Shown here in pieces: positions 28,256 to 36,875 of a DNA stretch of 37,807 nucleotides. The translations under genes and the position numbers were made by a program. This DNA is from Alloalcanivorax venustensis ISO4 (GTDB taxonomy: Bacteria; Pseudomonadota; Gammaproteobacteria; Pseudomonadales; Alcanivoracaceae), in contig NZ_ARXR01000027.1 of NCBI RefSeq assembly GCF_015356855.1, positions 1 through 37,807 on the forward strand, given 5' to 3'. Under the pieces are notes generated by a model, which saw only the letters and a program-made list of their open reading frames with translations, made no database searches and was not told the DNA's origin. Positions within the stretch are counted from its first letter, which is position 1. Each line of letters opens with the position of its first letter.

Positions 28256-28623
28256 ACCCAGGCTCCTGCCAACAGAATCAGTACCGCGGTGACAACGAAA
28301 GTGGCGAAGGCACCACGACGTCCACCTTCCAGGGTCTCACCCATGCCCATATCCATAATCAAATGGCGGATACCGGCGACCAGGTGATAAAGAATGACGG
28401 CCAGGATCGCCCAGACCACCAATTTGGCGAGGGGCGAGGTCATCAGCTGTTTCAGGTCCGCAAAGCTCTCGGGGGACGCCAAGGAGCGATCCAGCATCCA
28501 CAGCAAGACGGGGATGGCAACGAAAATGGCCACGCCAGTAATACGGTGAGTGATGGATGCAATGGCGGTGACCGGGAACTTGATCGTCGTTAGATCGAGG
28601 TTAACGGGTCTCTTATCGTTCAC
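28249..28623 (-). CDS. sdhC: Succinate dehydrogenase cytochrome b556 subunit
   Basis: This 124-aa three-helix protein opens with RPVNLDLTTIKFPVTAIASI, the standard family N-terminus. Ser23 and Arg27 in ASITHRITG match quinone-site residues, and H80 in YHLVAGIRH corresponds to the haem ligand His84 of E. coli. It starts at the ATG complementary to 28621-28623; no strong ribosome binding site precedes it, which is unusual for the first gene of so important an operon, although the N-terminus is unmistakable. First gene of sdhCDAB; divergent from gltA. Confidence 0.96.
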   Translation of the reverse strand: MNDKRPVNLDLTTIKFPVTAIASITHRITGVAIFVAIPVLLWMLDRSLASPESFADLKQLMTSPLAKLVVWAILAVILYHLVAGIRHLIMDMGMGETLEGGRRGAFATFVVTAVLILLAGAWVW

Positions 28624-28820
28624 GGTAGCCTACACTTTTGCCGGGCCCCGGATACACCGGAGCGGTTATCGGGAACTTGGCATCAACGGCGACATCAGAG
28701 TGTGAATGCGGATAAAGCCGATGGTGCCCGGGCCGGGGTTGGAGCCCACAGGGAACTCCTGCTTGGTCCCGAACGGCGAAAACCGATCGGAACGGGGCCG
28801 GAGACTCCTTCGCGGGCGGC

Positions 28821-28849
28821 AGTATATCGCCGCGCTTACGGCAAAACAA
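28821..28849 (-). promoter_or_regulatory. Sigma-70 promoter for sdhCDAB
   Basis: On the minus strand TTGTTT (complement of 28844-28849), a 17-bp spacer and TATACT (complement of 28821-28826, 5/6 of consensus) lie upstream of sdhC. Start near 28814 would give the long leader noted above. Confidence 0.55.
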
Positions 28850-29030
28850 ACGGCAAACTGCGACTTTTATCTTAGCCGGCCCCGCGGACCGCCCCCCTCA
28901 TCCGGCGCTGGCGGGACCTGGGCGGTTAATCCCTTGTTTTTTAACGGCCCTTTGCGGCGAGCCCGTCGCGAAGCGCCGTAATAGCCTGTTTACCCTACAA
29001 AAGTCGCCCCCGCCGGGGGCCGGCTTCTCG

Positions 29031-29057
29031 TTGACAAAGACCCACCAAAACTTTAAC
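29031..29057 (+). promoter_or_regulatory. Candidate gltA promoter
   Basis: A perfect -35, TTGACA (29031-29036), is followed after 15 bp by TTTAAC (29052-29057, 4/6). The short spacer is suboptimal and may need an activator. The leader of about 55 nt ends in GAGGAG before the gltA ATG. Confidence 0.5.
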
Positions 29058-29119
29058 GTCCCCCGCGCTCTGGAGGACCTTCCCAGTAGGGACCCTCTAT
29101 TCACCGAGGAGAAATTCCC

Positions 29120-30406
29120 ATGACCGAGAAGAAAGCCATTCTCAAGGTAGAGGGCCGGGACGATCTGGAACTGCCGATCCATACGCCCACCCTGGGCCGT
29201 GACGTGATCGACGTTTCTTCCCTGACCGCCAACGGCATCTTTACCTTCGACCCGGGTTTCACGTCCACCGCTTCCTGCGAATCAAAAATCACCTTCATCG
29301 ACGGTGAAGTGGGCAAACTGCTGCATCGGGGCTATTCCATCGAGGAACTGGCCGCCAAGTCGGACTATCTTGAAGTGTGCTACCTCCTGCTCAACGGTGA
29401 ACTGCCCACCGCCGAGCAGAAAGAGACCTTTGTCAGCACCGTCAAAAACCACACCATGGTGCACGAGCAGATCCGCAATCTGTTCAACGGCTTCCGCCGC
29501 GACGCGCACCCGATGGCCATCATGTGTGGCGTGGTGGGGGCACTGTCCGCGTTTTATCACGACTCGCTGGACATCAATAACCCCACCCACCGGGAAATCA
29601 CCGCGTTCCGTTTGATCGCGAAGATGCCCACCATCGCGGCCATGTGCTACAAGTACGGTCTCGGTCAGCCGCTGATGTATCCGCGCAACGACCTCGGTTA
29701 TGCGGAAAACTTCCTGCACATGATGTTCGGCAATCCGTGCGAGGAAACCAAGGTCAGCCCGACCCTGGCCCGCGCCATGGACAAGATCTTCATCCTGCAC
29801 GCCGACCACGAGCAGAACGCCTCCACCTCCACGGTGCGCCTGGCCGGCTCCTCCGGTGCCAACCCGTTCGCCTGCATCGCCGCCGGCATTTCCGCCCTTT
29901 GGGGCCCCGCCCACGGCGGTGCCAACGAAGCGGTGCTGAACATGCTCGACGAGATCGGCGACATCTCCAACATCGACGAGTACATCGCCAAGGCCAAGGA
30001 CAAGAACGATCCGTTCAAGCTGATGGGCTTCGGCCACCGGGTCTACAAGAACTACGACCCGCGTGCCACCGTGATGCGCGAATCCTGCCACGAAGTGCTC
30101 AACGAGCTGGGTGTCAACGATCCGCAGCTCGAGCTGGCCATGAAGCTCGAAGAGATCGCCCTGAACGACCCCTACTTCAAAGAGAAGAAGCTGTTCCCGA
30201 ACGTGGACTTCTACTCCGGGATCATTCTCAAGGCGATCGGCATCCCGACCTCCATGTTCACCGTGATCTTCGCCCTGTCCCGCACCGTGGGCTGGATCGC
30301 GCACTGGAACGAGATGATCTCCAATCCCTACAAGATCGGCCGTCCCCGCCAGCTCTACACCGGCGAGACCGAGCGCGAGATGACCGCGCTCAGCGACCGC
30401 AAGTAA
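29120..30406 (+). CDS. gltA: Citrate synthase
   Basis: This 428-aa enzyme condenses acetyl-CoA with oxaloacetate to begin the TCA cycle. Its length and N-terminal beta domain are those of the hexameric, NADH-sensitive type II enzymes of Gram-negative bacteria. Active-site residues are visible: H230 ([15 protein letters not shown]), H306 ([14 protein letters not shown], matching His305 of E. coli) and the Asp of [14 protein letters not shown] precedes the ATG. It is transcribed alone, divergent from sdhC, and ends at a strong terminator at 30455-30485. Confidence 0.98.
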   Translation: MTEKKAILKVEGRDDLELPIHTPTLGRDVIDVSSLTANGIFTFDPGFTSTASCESKITFIDGEVGKLLHRGYSIEELAAKSDYLEVCYLLLNGELPTAEQKETFVSTVKNHTMVHEQIRNLFNGFRRDAHPMAIMCGVVGALSAFYHDSLDINNPTHREITAFRLIAKMPTIAAMCYKYGLGQPLMYPRNDLGYAENFLHMMFGNPCEETKVSPTLARAMDKIFILHADHEQNASTSTVRLAGSSGANPFACIAAGISALWGPAHGGANEAVLNMLDEIGDISNIDEYIAKAKDKNDPFKLMGFGHRVYKNYDPRATVMRESCHEVLNELGVNDPQLELAMKLEEIALNDPYFKEKKLFPNVDFYSGIILKAIGIPTSMFTVIFALSRTVGWIAHWNEMISNPYKIGRPRQLYTGETEREMTALSDRK

Positions 30407-30454
30407 CCGACAGCCGCCGCCCCGCGGCGCTCTGTCCGGTCCCCCGGGACCCAG

Positions 30455-30485
30455 AAAGCGAACCCCCACGGGTTCGCTTTTTTTT
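30455..30485 (+). terminator. gltA terminator
   Basis: A perfect 11-bp stem, AAAGCGAACCC (30455-30465) with GGGTTCGCTTT (30470-30480), has the loop CCAC and is followed by a run of T to 30485. It lies about 50 bp after the gltA stop. Confidence 0.9.
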
Positions 30486-30631
30486 GCCCCGCCGCAACAC
30501 TTGGTACACCAGTACAACAATCCGCAACCAGCCTCCAACAACCGGCCCCCGCCGACCGGTGGATACTGTCGGGTAACGCGCCATTTTAATAACAACGGAC
30601 CGGCACCCATGCCGGCCAGCGGAGTGCCCTG

Positions 30632-33259
30632 ATGAAGATGCCCGTGAACCGGTACGCCGGTATCGCCCTGCTCGCCCTACTGGCCTTACTGACCACCGCC
30701 TGCGGCGGCGGCTCGAGCTCCTCGCCGGCCCCGTCGGGCGGCCCGTCACCGACGCCCACCGAGCCGGAGCCTGAACCGCCGGCGCCGGTGGCCGGCGAAG
30801 GCAGCATCCGGGTGCTGTCCAGCCGCGCCGACCTGATCAGCGGCGGCGACGCCCTGGTCGCGATCGCCGCCGACGACCCCGCGCTGCTCAATAACGCCCG
30901 TGTCAGCCTCGGCGGCACCGACGTCAGCGACCGGTTTCGGCGCACCGGAGAGTCCCTCAAAGGCCTGGTCGACGGCATGTCCCCCGGCGCCCACACCCTG
31001 CGGGTGACCCTGGCCGACGGCTCGATACTGCAACAGCCGCTGGTCAACCATCCCAACGGCGGCCCGGTGTTTTCCGGCCCCCAGATCGGGCCCTGGACCT
31101 GCAGCAACGACGCCGCCACCGACGCGCAGTGCAACCAGCCCGCCGAATACCGTTTCAAGTACGTGCCCGCCGGCAAGCTGCAGGCGTTCATCACCGGGTT
31201 CGATCCGATGAACCCGGGCCTGCCCGGCGCCTTCCTCGACTATCAGCCGGACAACCCGCCGGCGGACCAGGACATCGCCCGGGTGACCACCGATCAGGGC
31301 GTGCAGGTACCGTTTATCGTGCGCATTGAAACCGGCGTCCAGAACCGTGACCGCTACCAGATCATGACCCTGTTCCAGCCCGACCGGGACTGGTCCGCCC
31401 TGGCGCCCCAGCCGCAGTGGAACGGCAAGCTGCTGATCCACCACGGCGGCAACGTGGGCGTGAGTTTCGGCCCCGGCGAACCGCCCAACGGCGACATCGC
31501 CGGGACCGCGCCGGAAGGCGCTGAAATCCTGCTCGGCGACAGCATCACCACGGCCCTGGGCCGCGGCTTCATGACGCTCTCCACCGCCCAGGCGAACCTC
31601 GGCCATAACGTCAATCTGGTCACCGCGGCGGAATCGCTGATGATGGGCAAGGAACGCATCGTCGAGCAGTACGGCGAGCTGCGCTACACCATCGGCACCG
31701 GCTGTTCCGGCGGCGCCATCGCGCAACAGCACATCGCCAACGCCTACCCCGGCATCTACCAGGGCCTGATCGTGCAGTGCTCCTATCCGGACGTCTGGAC
31801 CACCGCCACCCAGTTCGCCGATTACAACCTGCTCAGCCGCTATTTCGGCAACCGGATTCCCTCCGATCCGGACAGCTTCCTGTCGGTGATCACCGCCCTG
31901 CTCTCCAGCGGCGTGTTGCCGGGGGTGCAGTGGTCGGCGTTCTACGGCCACCTGCCGGTCAATCCGCTGGTCTCGGACCTGGCGTTTTTCCCCGCCGCCT
32001 TCCCGGAGCAGGCGGAATGCCCCGGCCTGGCCGACGACGTGCCGGTGTACAACGCCGAAACCCGGCCCGACGGGGTGCGCTGCGGGCTGCTCGACTTCAT
32101 GATCAACCAGTTCGGCAGCCGACCACCGGAAGTCTGGTCCACCAACGAAGCCCTGCTGTCCAGGGGCTTCGCCGGCATTCCCCTGGATAACGTCGGCGTC
32201 CAGTACGGCCTGGGTGCCCTGCAGCAAGGATTGATCACCGGCGAGCAGTTCCTGCGCGTCAACCGGGAAATCGGCGGCCTGAACGTGGACATCCAGCCGC
32301 AGGCGGCGCGCACCGTGGCCGACCCGACCGCGCTCCGCAACGCCTACCGCACCGGCGCCATCAACACCGCGGAGCACCTTTCCAACGTGCCGATCATCGA
32401 CCTGCGCGGCCCGGACCCCGGCATCGCCCACGACGCCTATCACTCCTGGCAGATGCGCGCCCGCCTGGAGGCGGTACAGGGCCACGCGGACAACCACGTG
32501 ATCTGGTTCGGCGCCTTCCCGCTCGCCGGCGACACCGTGTTCACCACCGAGGCCCTGCTGGTCATGGACCGCTGGCTGTCGAACATCGAAGCGGACCACG
32601 GCGCCGCCGCGATCGCCGAGAAAGTGGTCACGCACAAGCCGGCCCGGGCGCGCGATCGCTGCCTGTCGCTGTCGTCGTTGTTCGATGAGGAAGACCCGCT
32701 GGTGCCGCTCACCGGCAACCTGCTCTATCCGGACCCGATCGTGCCGGGTCTGGATCCGTCGCTGCTGCCCGCGCCGCCCGCGCAAGCGGGCCTGGTGGTG
32801 GATGCCCTGACCGGCCAGGTGTGCGGGCTGGACCTGACCGCCCTGGGGCTGCCCGGCGAAATCGGCGACCTGCTGGCGCCGATCACGGACCTGTTGGTGG
32901 CGTTGCAGGAAACGGTGGTGCAAACCCGCTTCGGCACGCCACGCACCGTCGCCGGCGACGCCATCACCACCCTGGTGAACAAGTGCCGGCTCAAGGACGT
33001 GGACCCGGCGGATTACCCGGCCAACCCGTTGGCCGGCATCCTGGATCCGGCGGCCTTCGCCGAGCGCGTGGCGGAGATTTTCCCCGATGGTGTTTGCGAT
33101 TACACCCGGCCGGGCGCCGGCGCGGTGCCGACCCGGGCCTGGCTGCATTACGGCGACGCCACGCGGGTGATCGAAGGCGGTGAGCCGTTGCCACGCACCG
33201 GTCCGCTCGCCGAGGGCGGCGACGGCCTGTCCGCGCCGGCCTTCAAACTCAGCCCCTGA
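30632..33259 (+). CDS. DUF6351-like lipoprotein with serine-hydrolase motif
   Basis: This 875-aa protein begins with a lipoprotein signal: hydrophobic core IALLALLALL, then LTTAC with C24 to be lipidated. A Ser/Pro/Glu linker (about 25-55) follows. A beta-rich N-terminal domain (56-145) leads to GGPVFSGPQIGPWTC, a phrase I associate with DUF6351. The main domain has an HHGG segment (270-273) and the elbow GTGCSGG with S359, as in alpha/beta hydrolases such as polyester-, tannase- or hydroxybutyrate-oligomer-type enzymes; a C-terminal third is rich in cysteine pairs. It may act at the cell surface on an ester polymer. A promoter is only weakly visible in the AT-richer sequence before 30632. 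Confidence 0.75.
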   Translation: MKMPVNRYAGIALLALLALLTTACGGGSSSSPAPSGGPSPTPTEPEPEPPAPVAGEGSIRVLSSRADLISGGDALVAIAADDPALLNNARVSLGGTDVSDRFRRTGESLKGLVDGMSPGAHTLRVTLADGSILQQPLVNHPNGGPVFSGPQIGPWTCSNDAATDAQCNQPAEYRFKYVPAGKLQAFITGFDPMNPGLPGAFLDYQPDNPPADQDIARVTTDQGVQVPFIVRIETGVQNRDRYQIMTLFQPDRDWSALAPQPQWNGKLLIHHGGNVGVSFGPGEPPNGDIAGTAPEGAEILLGDSITTALGRGFMTLSTAQANLGHNVNLVTAAESLMMGKERIVEQYGELRYTIGTGCSGGAIAQQHIANAYPGIYQGLIVQCSYPDVWTTATQFADYNLLSRYFGNRIPSDPDSFLSVITALLSSGVLPGVQWSAFYGHLPVNPLVSDLAFFPAAFPEQAECPGLADDVPVYNAETRPDGVRCGLLDFMINQFGSRPPEVWSTNEALLSRGFAGIPLDNVGVQYGLGALQQGLITGEQFLRVNREIGGLNVDIQPQAARTVADPTALRNAYRTGAINTAEHLSNVPIIDLRGPDPGIAHDAYHSWQMRARLEAVQGHADNHVIWFGAFPLAGDTVFTTEALLVMDRWLSNIEADHGAAAIAEKVVTHKPARARDRCLSLSSLFDEEDPLVPLTGNLLYPDPIVPGLDPSLLPAPPAQAGLVVDALTGQVCGLDLTALGLPGEIGDLLAPITDLLVALQETVVQTRFGTPRTVAGDAITTLVNKCRLKDVDPADYPANPLAGILDPAAFAERVAEIFPDGVCDYTRPGAGAVPTRAWLHYGDATRVIEGGEPLPRTGPLAEGGDGLSAPAFKLSP

Positions 33260-33329
33260 GGGCCCGCTTTGTCTTCCCGGTCGTGAATGCCTAAACTCGC
33301 GGGCATCGCTTCAAGACCGGGAAGGCATA

Positions 33330-34415
33330 ATGAAAAAAATCATCGTTCTGCTGTTGGTGGCCGCTGCCGCCGCCTATTTGCTGCTGTGGCCGGTGCCGGT
33401 GGACCCGGTGGCCTGGGACGCGCCGGAGGCCCCGGAACTGACCGGCCCCTACGCCGCCAATGACGAGCTCGCCGACGTTGAGCGCCTCGCCGCCGGTCAG
33501 GGCCATGGCCCGGAGGACGTGGCCATCGACGACCAGGGCAACCTCTACGTGGGTTACGAGGACGGCCGCCTGGTGCGCTACGATTCGAACGGCGAGAACG
33601 GCGACCTGATCACCAACACCGAAGGCCGGCCGCTGGGCCTGGACATGGCACCGGACGGCACCCTGGTGGTCGCCGACGGCTACCGCGGCCTGCTGCGCGT
33701 GAATCCCGCCTCCGGCAGGCTGACCGTGCTGACCGACCAGGCCAACGGGGTGCCCTTCGGCTTCACCGACGACGTGGACGTGGCCAGCGACGGCGTCATC
33801 TACTTCACCGACGCGTCGAGTAAATTCGGCCCGGCCATGAAGGCCCGCGACGACATCATGGAGCACGGCGGGCACGGCCGCTTCCTGAAGTACGACCCCG
33901 AATCGGCCACCACCACGGTGCTGATGGAGGGCCTGCAGTTCGCCAACGGCGTGGCGCTCTCCGAGAACGAGGATTTCGTGCTGGTCACCCAGACCGGCAG
34001 CTACAACGTGCTGCGCTACTGGCTCAAGGGCGACAAAGCGGGCAGCCACGATGTGTTCTTCGATAACCTGCCGGGCATTCCCGACGGCATCTCCGGCAAC
34101 GGCCGGGGCACCTTCTGGCTGGCGCTGTTCGCGCCGCGCAACGCCGCCCTGGACGCCATGTCCGACAAGCCGCTGCTGCGCAAGGTGGTGTTCCGCCTGC
34201 CCCAGTTCATGCAGCCGCAGCCGGCCCGCCACGGCTTCGTGCTCGGCCTGGACGAAAGCGGCGCGGTGACCGCCAATCTGCAGCACCTTGGCGAGGACGC
34301 CTTCGCGCCGGTGACCAGTGCCGAACAGGCCGGCGAGCGCCTCTATCTGGGCAGCCTGACCCGCGACAGCTTCGCCGTTTATCCGCTCAGCGACGACAGG
34401 GAGTCATTACCATGA
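33330..34415 (+). CDS. SMP-30/strictosidine-synthase-like beta-propeller protein
   Basis: This 361-aa protein is set by the ATG at 33330 (GGGAAGG upstream); a longer frame reading in from the previous gene is artefactual. Residues 1-22 are a membrane anchor or uncleaved signal (basic start, KKIIVLLLVAAAAAYLLL). The rest has repeated propeller blades, e.g. GHGPEDVAIDDQGNLYVGYEDGR split over blade 1, then PLGLDMAPDGTLVVADGYRG and FANGVALSENEDFVLV, as in strictosidine-synthase-like proteins and arylesterase/lactonase relatives (APMAP type). Activity is probably lactone or ester hydrolysis outside the cytoplasm. It is 70 bp after the DUF6351-like gene and overlaps the next gene by 4 nt. Confidence 0.87.
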   Translation: MKKIIVLLLVAAAAAYLLLWPVPVDPVAWDAPEAPELTGPYAANDELADVERLAAGQGHGPEDVAIDDQGNLYVGYEDGRLVRYDSNGENGDLITNTEGRPLGLDMAPDGTLVVADGYRGLLRVNPASGRLTVLTDQANGVPFGFTDDVDVASDGVIYFTDASSKFGPAMKARDDIMEHGGHGRFLKYDPESATTTVLMEGLQFANGVALSENEDFVLVTQTGSYNVLRYWLKGDKAGSHDVFFDNLPGIPDGISGNGRGTFWLALFAPRNAALDAMSDKPLLRKVVFRLPQFMQPQPARHGFVLGLDESGAVTANLQHLGEDAFAPVTSAEQAGERLYLGSLTRDSFAVYPLSDDRESLP

Positions 34416-35287
34416 TCCACGCAGCCTTCATCGGCCTCGGCAACATGGGCTATCCGATGGCCGGCCACCTGGCCAACGCCGGCCACGCCGTCACCGTCTA
34501 CAACCGCAGCCCGGAACGGGCCCGCCAGTGGCTAGACGAGTATCCCGGCAAGCAGGCGGAAACCCCGGCCCTGGCGGCCCTGGACGCGGATATGGTGTTC
34601 GTCTGCGTGGGCAACGACGACGACCTGCGCCAGGTGACCCTGGGCGACAACGGCGCCGTGCAGAGCCTCAAGGCGGGCGCGCTGCTGGTCGACCACACCA
34701 CCGCCAGCGCCGCCATGGCGCACGCCCTGGACGAGGCCTGCCGGGAGCACGACGCCCTGTTCATGGACGCCCCGGTGTCCGGCGGCCAGCAAGGCGCCAA
34801 GGACGGCGCCCTGTCGATCATGTGCGGCGGCGACGAAGCGGTGTTCGAGCGGGCGCGGCCGTTGCTCGATCATTACGGCAAGAGCGTGGTGCACATGGGC
34901 CCGGTGGGCCAGGGCCAGCTCACCAAGATGGCCAACCAGATCTGCGTGGCGGGGGTGATCGAAGGCGTGGCCGAGGCCATCGCCTTCGCCGAAAAAGCCG
35001 GTCTGGACGCGGAAAAAGCCATGCGCGTGATCGGCGCCGGCGCCGGCAGCTCCTGGCAGCTGGTGAACCGCCATCAAACCATGCTCGCCGACCAGTACGA
35101 CCACGGCTTCGCGGTGGACTGGATGCGCAAGGACCTGGACATCTGCCTGGCGGAAGCCAGCCGGCTGGGCACGCCGCTGCCGCTGGCGGCACTGGTCAAC
35201 GAGTTCTACAAGGAGGTCCAGGCCATGGGCGGCGGCCGCTGGGACACGTCCAGCCTGCTACGCCGCCTGCAACGCCGGCGCGACTAG
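34412..35287 (+). CDS. NAD(P)-dependent beta-hydroxyacid dehydrogenase (3-hydroxyisobutyrate dehydrogenase family)
   Basis: This 291-aa cytoplasmic enzyme belongs to the family of 3-hydroxyisobutyrate, tartronate-semialdehyde and related dehydrogenases. The loop GLGNMGYPMAGHL (8-20), NRSPERA after the second strand (Asn-Arg suggests NADP preference), S123 in PVSGGQQGA and the catalytic K172 in GQGQLTKMANQ are all present. Its ATG overlaps the propeller gene's stop (ATGA), so the two are co-expressed. Substrate is unclear; context suggests a hydroxyacid released by the upstream hydrolase or lactonase. It ends against the amidohydrolase, the two stops sharing CTAG. Confidence 0.92.
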   Translation: MIHAAFIGLGNMGYPMAGHLANAGHAVTVYNRSPERARQWLDEYPGKQAETPALAALDADMVFVCVGNDDDLRQVTLGDNGAVQSLKAGALLVDHTTASAAMAHALDEACREHDALFMDAPVSGGQQGAKDGALSIMCGGDEAVFERARPLLDHYGKSVVHMGPVGQGQLTKMANQICVAGVIEGVAEAIAFAEKAGLDAEKAMRVIGAGAGSSWQLVNRHQTMLADQYDHGFAVDWMRKDLDICLAEASRLGTPLPLAALVNEFYKEVQAMGGGRWDTSSLLRRLQRRRD

Positions 35288-36291
35288 TCCTCCGCCACGG
35301 CTCCGCGCTCGGGCAACAGGGCCCGGGCGTTTTCCGCCCGCAGCTTGTCCGCCACCGGTTTCGGCAAGGCGTCCAGAAGCGGACGGTACTCACCCAGGAT
35401 CGCGCCGATGCTGTCGAAATGGCCGACCACGTCGCTGCCCAATACGAAGCGGTCCGGATGGTCCTCGATCAGCGCCACCCAGGCGGCGCGCGGCTCGCCG
35501 TCCTTGATCAGATAGTGCTCGCGCACACTCCATGACAGATCCACATAGAGGTTGTCGTAACGCTCCAGCAGCGCGCGGATGATTTCATTGAGCGTGGCCA
35601 GCGGCGCCTGGCGCTTCTCCACGCCGCCGCTGGTACCGGCATGGGCCAGCACGAAGCGCGTGTCCGGATTGCTTCTCAGCGCGTCCTCCAGCTCGCCCAG
35701 GTAGATCGGCGTTTCCTCGCGCAGCGAGGTCAGGTTGCTGTGCAGCAGCACCGGCAGATCATGGCGGGCCGCCAGGCGGTAGACTTTCATCAGCGCCGGG
35801 TGGTTGGCGCGGGCGGTTTCGCCGGCAGTGAGCGCGGTCAGGTCGTCGTGGCGGGTGATCACCTCGCCGATGCCGCGCCACAGGCCGGGGTAGCGTTCGA
35901 TCAGCGCTTGCACGTGGCGGGCGGCGTTCATGTCGGTGGGATTGAAACCGCTGATGAACGGCGCCAGGCGGCGGCGCTGATCCTCCGGCAGATCCCGCAC
36001 CGCGCCGGCGACGATGTCGTCGGTGGCGCTGTAGTAATACAGCGGCGCTTCGTCGCCCAGGTAATAACGCGGCCGGCGCGGCGCGTCCTGCTGCCACTTC
36101 TTGACCACCGGCAGGCCGAACAGCCAGGCGTCCTCGACGCCGGCCTCGTCCATGGCCGCCAACATCGCCTCGCTGCCGTCGCTCTGCTGCATGAAATCCA
36201 CATAGTGAAGATGGGCGTCCACCCAGCCGCCCTCGCCGGCCGATGCCAGGCCCGCGACCATCAAAAGCGCCCCAAACAACCCTGTTCTCAT
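35284..36291 (-). CDS. Exported amidohydrolase-2 family protein
   Basis: This 335-aa protein starts at the ATG complementary to 36289-36291 with GGGGAG upstream; an in-frame TTG 18 bp earlier is rejected. A cleavable signal peptide is plain (residues 1-18, ending ASA). The metal-binding HxH is at 27-29 (VDAHLHYVDF), a later HSN strand and AHAGTSG provide further histidines, and the VLGSDVVGHFDS strand gives the catalytic Asp. This fits the TIM-barrel amidohydrolase-2/decarboxylase group, though export is unusual for it. It converges with the dehydrogenase gene, their stop codons overlapping in CTAG (35284-35287). Substrate unknown. Confidence 0.85.
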   Translation of the reverse strand: MRTGLFGALLMVAGLASAGEGGWVDAHLHYVDFMQQSDGSEAMLAAMDEAGVEDAWLFGLPVVKKWQQDAPRRPRYYLGDEAPLYYYSATDDIVAGAVRDLPEDQRRRLAPFISGFNPTDMNAARHVQALIERYPGLWRGIGEVITRHDDLTALTAGETARANHPALMKVYRLAARHDLPVLLHSNLTSLREETPIYLGELEDALRSNPDTRFVLAHAGTSGGVEKRQAPLATLNEIIRALLERYDNLYVDLSWSVREHYLIKDGEPRAAWVALIEDHPDRFVLGSDVVGHFDSIGAILGEYRPLLDALPKPVADKLRAENARALLPERGAVAED

Positions 36292-36407
36292 GCGGTTCTC
36301 CCCGTCCAACGGCTGTATTTGCTTACCCGCTTAACAGACCCGGAGGCCGGCGCGCGGTTTCACCGGGCGGTCATAATTGAACACTTTTTCACATCCGGTC
36401 GAGCCGC

Positions 36408-36447
36408 TGTCTATTTATGGACATTCCATCACTTTAAGGCCTATTAT
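36408..36447 (+). promoter_or_regulatory. Toxin-antitoxin promoter with overlapping operator
   Basis: An imperfect palindrome TGTCTATTTATGGACA (36408-36423, six of eight base pairs symmetric) overlaps the -35 TGGACA (36418-36423, 5/6). After 18 bp comes TATTAT (36442-36447, 5/6). Repressor binding at the palindrome would block polymerase, as expected for autoregulated toxin-antitoxin operons. AGGAGG sits 6 nt before the antitoxin ATG. Confidence 0.6.
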
Positions 36448-36470
36448 GGAGAAAACCGTCAGGAGGCAAT

Positions 36471-36875
36471 ATGCAACCGGCCATTGAACCTTGCGCCAAA
36501 CCACTGGATGACACGGCCCGCCATGCCGCGTTGCGGGCGGTGTTGCGCCTTTTGGACCACTGGCAGTGCTCGGAAAGGGAAAAGACCGCCCTGCTCGGCG
36601 TCGGCCGCTCCACCCTGCATAAATACCAAAGCCGACCGGAAAGCGCCCGGGTGAGCAATGATCTGCTCGAGCGCCTCAGCTATTTGCTGAACATCCACCA
36701 GGCGCTGCGCACCCTGTTCGGCAACCGGGAAAACGTCTACGGCTTCGTGCGCATGCCGAACCACAACCCTTTTTTCAACGGCGCCAGCCCCATGGATGTG
36801 ATGAGCAACGGCCGGGTGGCCAGCCTGTACGAAGTGCACCGGCAACTGGACGGGCTGCGCGGGGGGCAGTGGTGA
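36471..36875 (+). CDS. Antitoxin of the Xre/MbcA/ParS family
   Basis: This 134-aa antitoxin has an N-terminal helix-turn-helix (about 15-58, with LLGVGRSTLHKYQSRP as recognition region) and a C-terminal toxin-binding domain (about 62-134). The signature NRENVYGFVRMPNHNPFFNGASPMDVM, shown in two parts in the frame (86-99 and 100-112), and the final W fit the DUF2384/MbcA-ParS-Xre group. It neutralises the RES toxin that follows and, with it, probably represses its own promoter at the palindrome overlapping the -35. Its stop overlaps the toxin start. Confidence 0.92.
   Translation: MQPAIEPCAKPLDDTARHAALRAVLRLLDHWQCSEREKTALLGVGRSTLHKYQSRPESARVSNDLLERLSYLLNIHQALRTLFGNRENVYGFVRMPNHNPFFNGASPMDVMSNGRVASLYEVHRQLDGLRGGQW

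Larger units (their letters stand above)
28624..29119. other. Divergent control region between sdhC and gltA
   Basis: These 496 bp hold a promoter for each direction (28821-28849 minus; 29031-29057 plus). The sdh message would have a leader of roughly 190 nt, which includes a possible nine-codon frame with two ATG codons but no ribosome binding site. A GCCCCC-GCC-GGGGGC palindrome (29006-29020) lies just upstream of the gltA -35. A 91-codon open frame crossing the region on the plus strand looks spurious. Confidence 0.6.

Noticed and set aside
25235-28387. A 1050-codon plus-strand frame opposite sdhB, sdhA and sdhD
   Set aside because: It is a shadow of three conserved succinate dehydrogenase genes and shows no recognisable domain.
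28706-28981. A 91-codon frame in the sdhC-gltA gap
   Set aside because: It lacks a ribosome binding site, crosses the sdh promoter and has no protein-like pattern.
30746-33148. An 800-codon minus-strand frame opposite the DUF6351-like gene
   Set aside because: The plus-strand frame has a lipoprotein signal and hydrolase motif; the other shows shadow composition.
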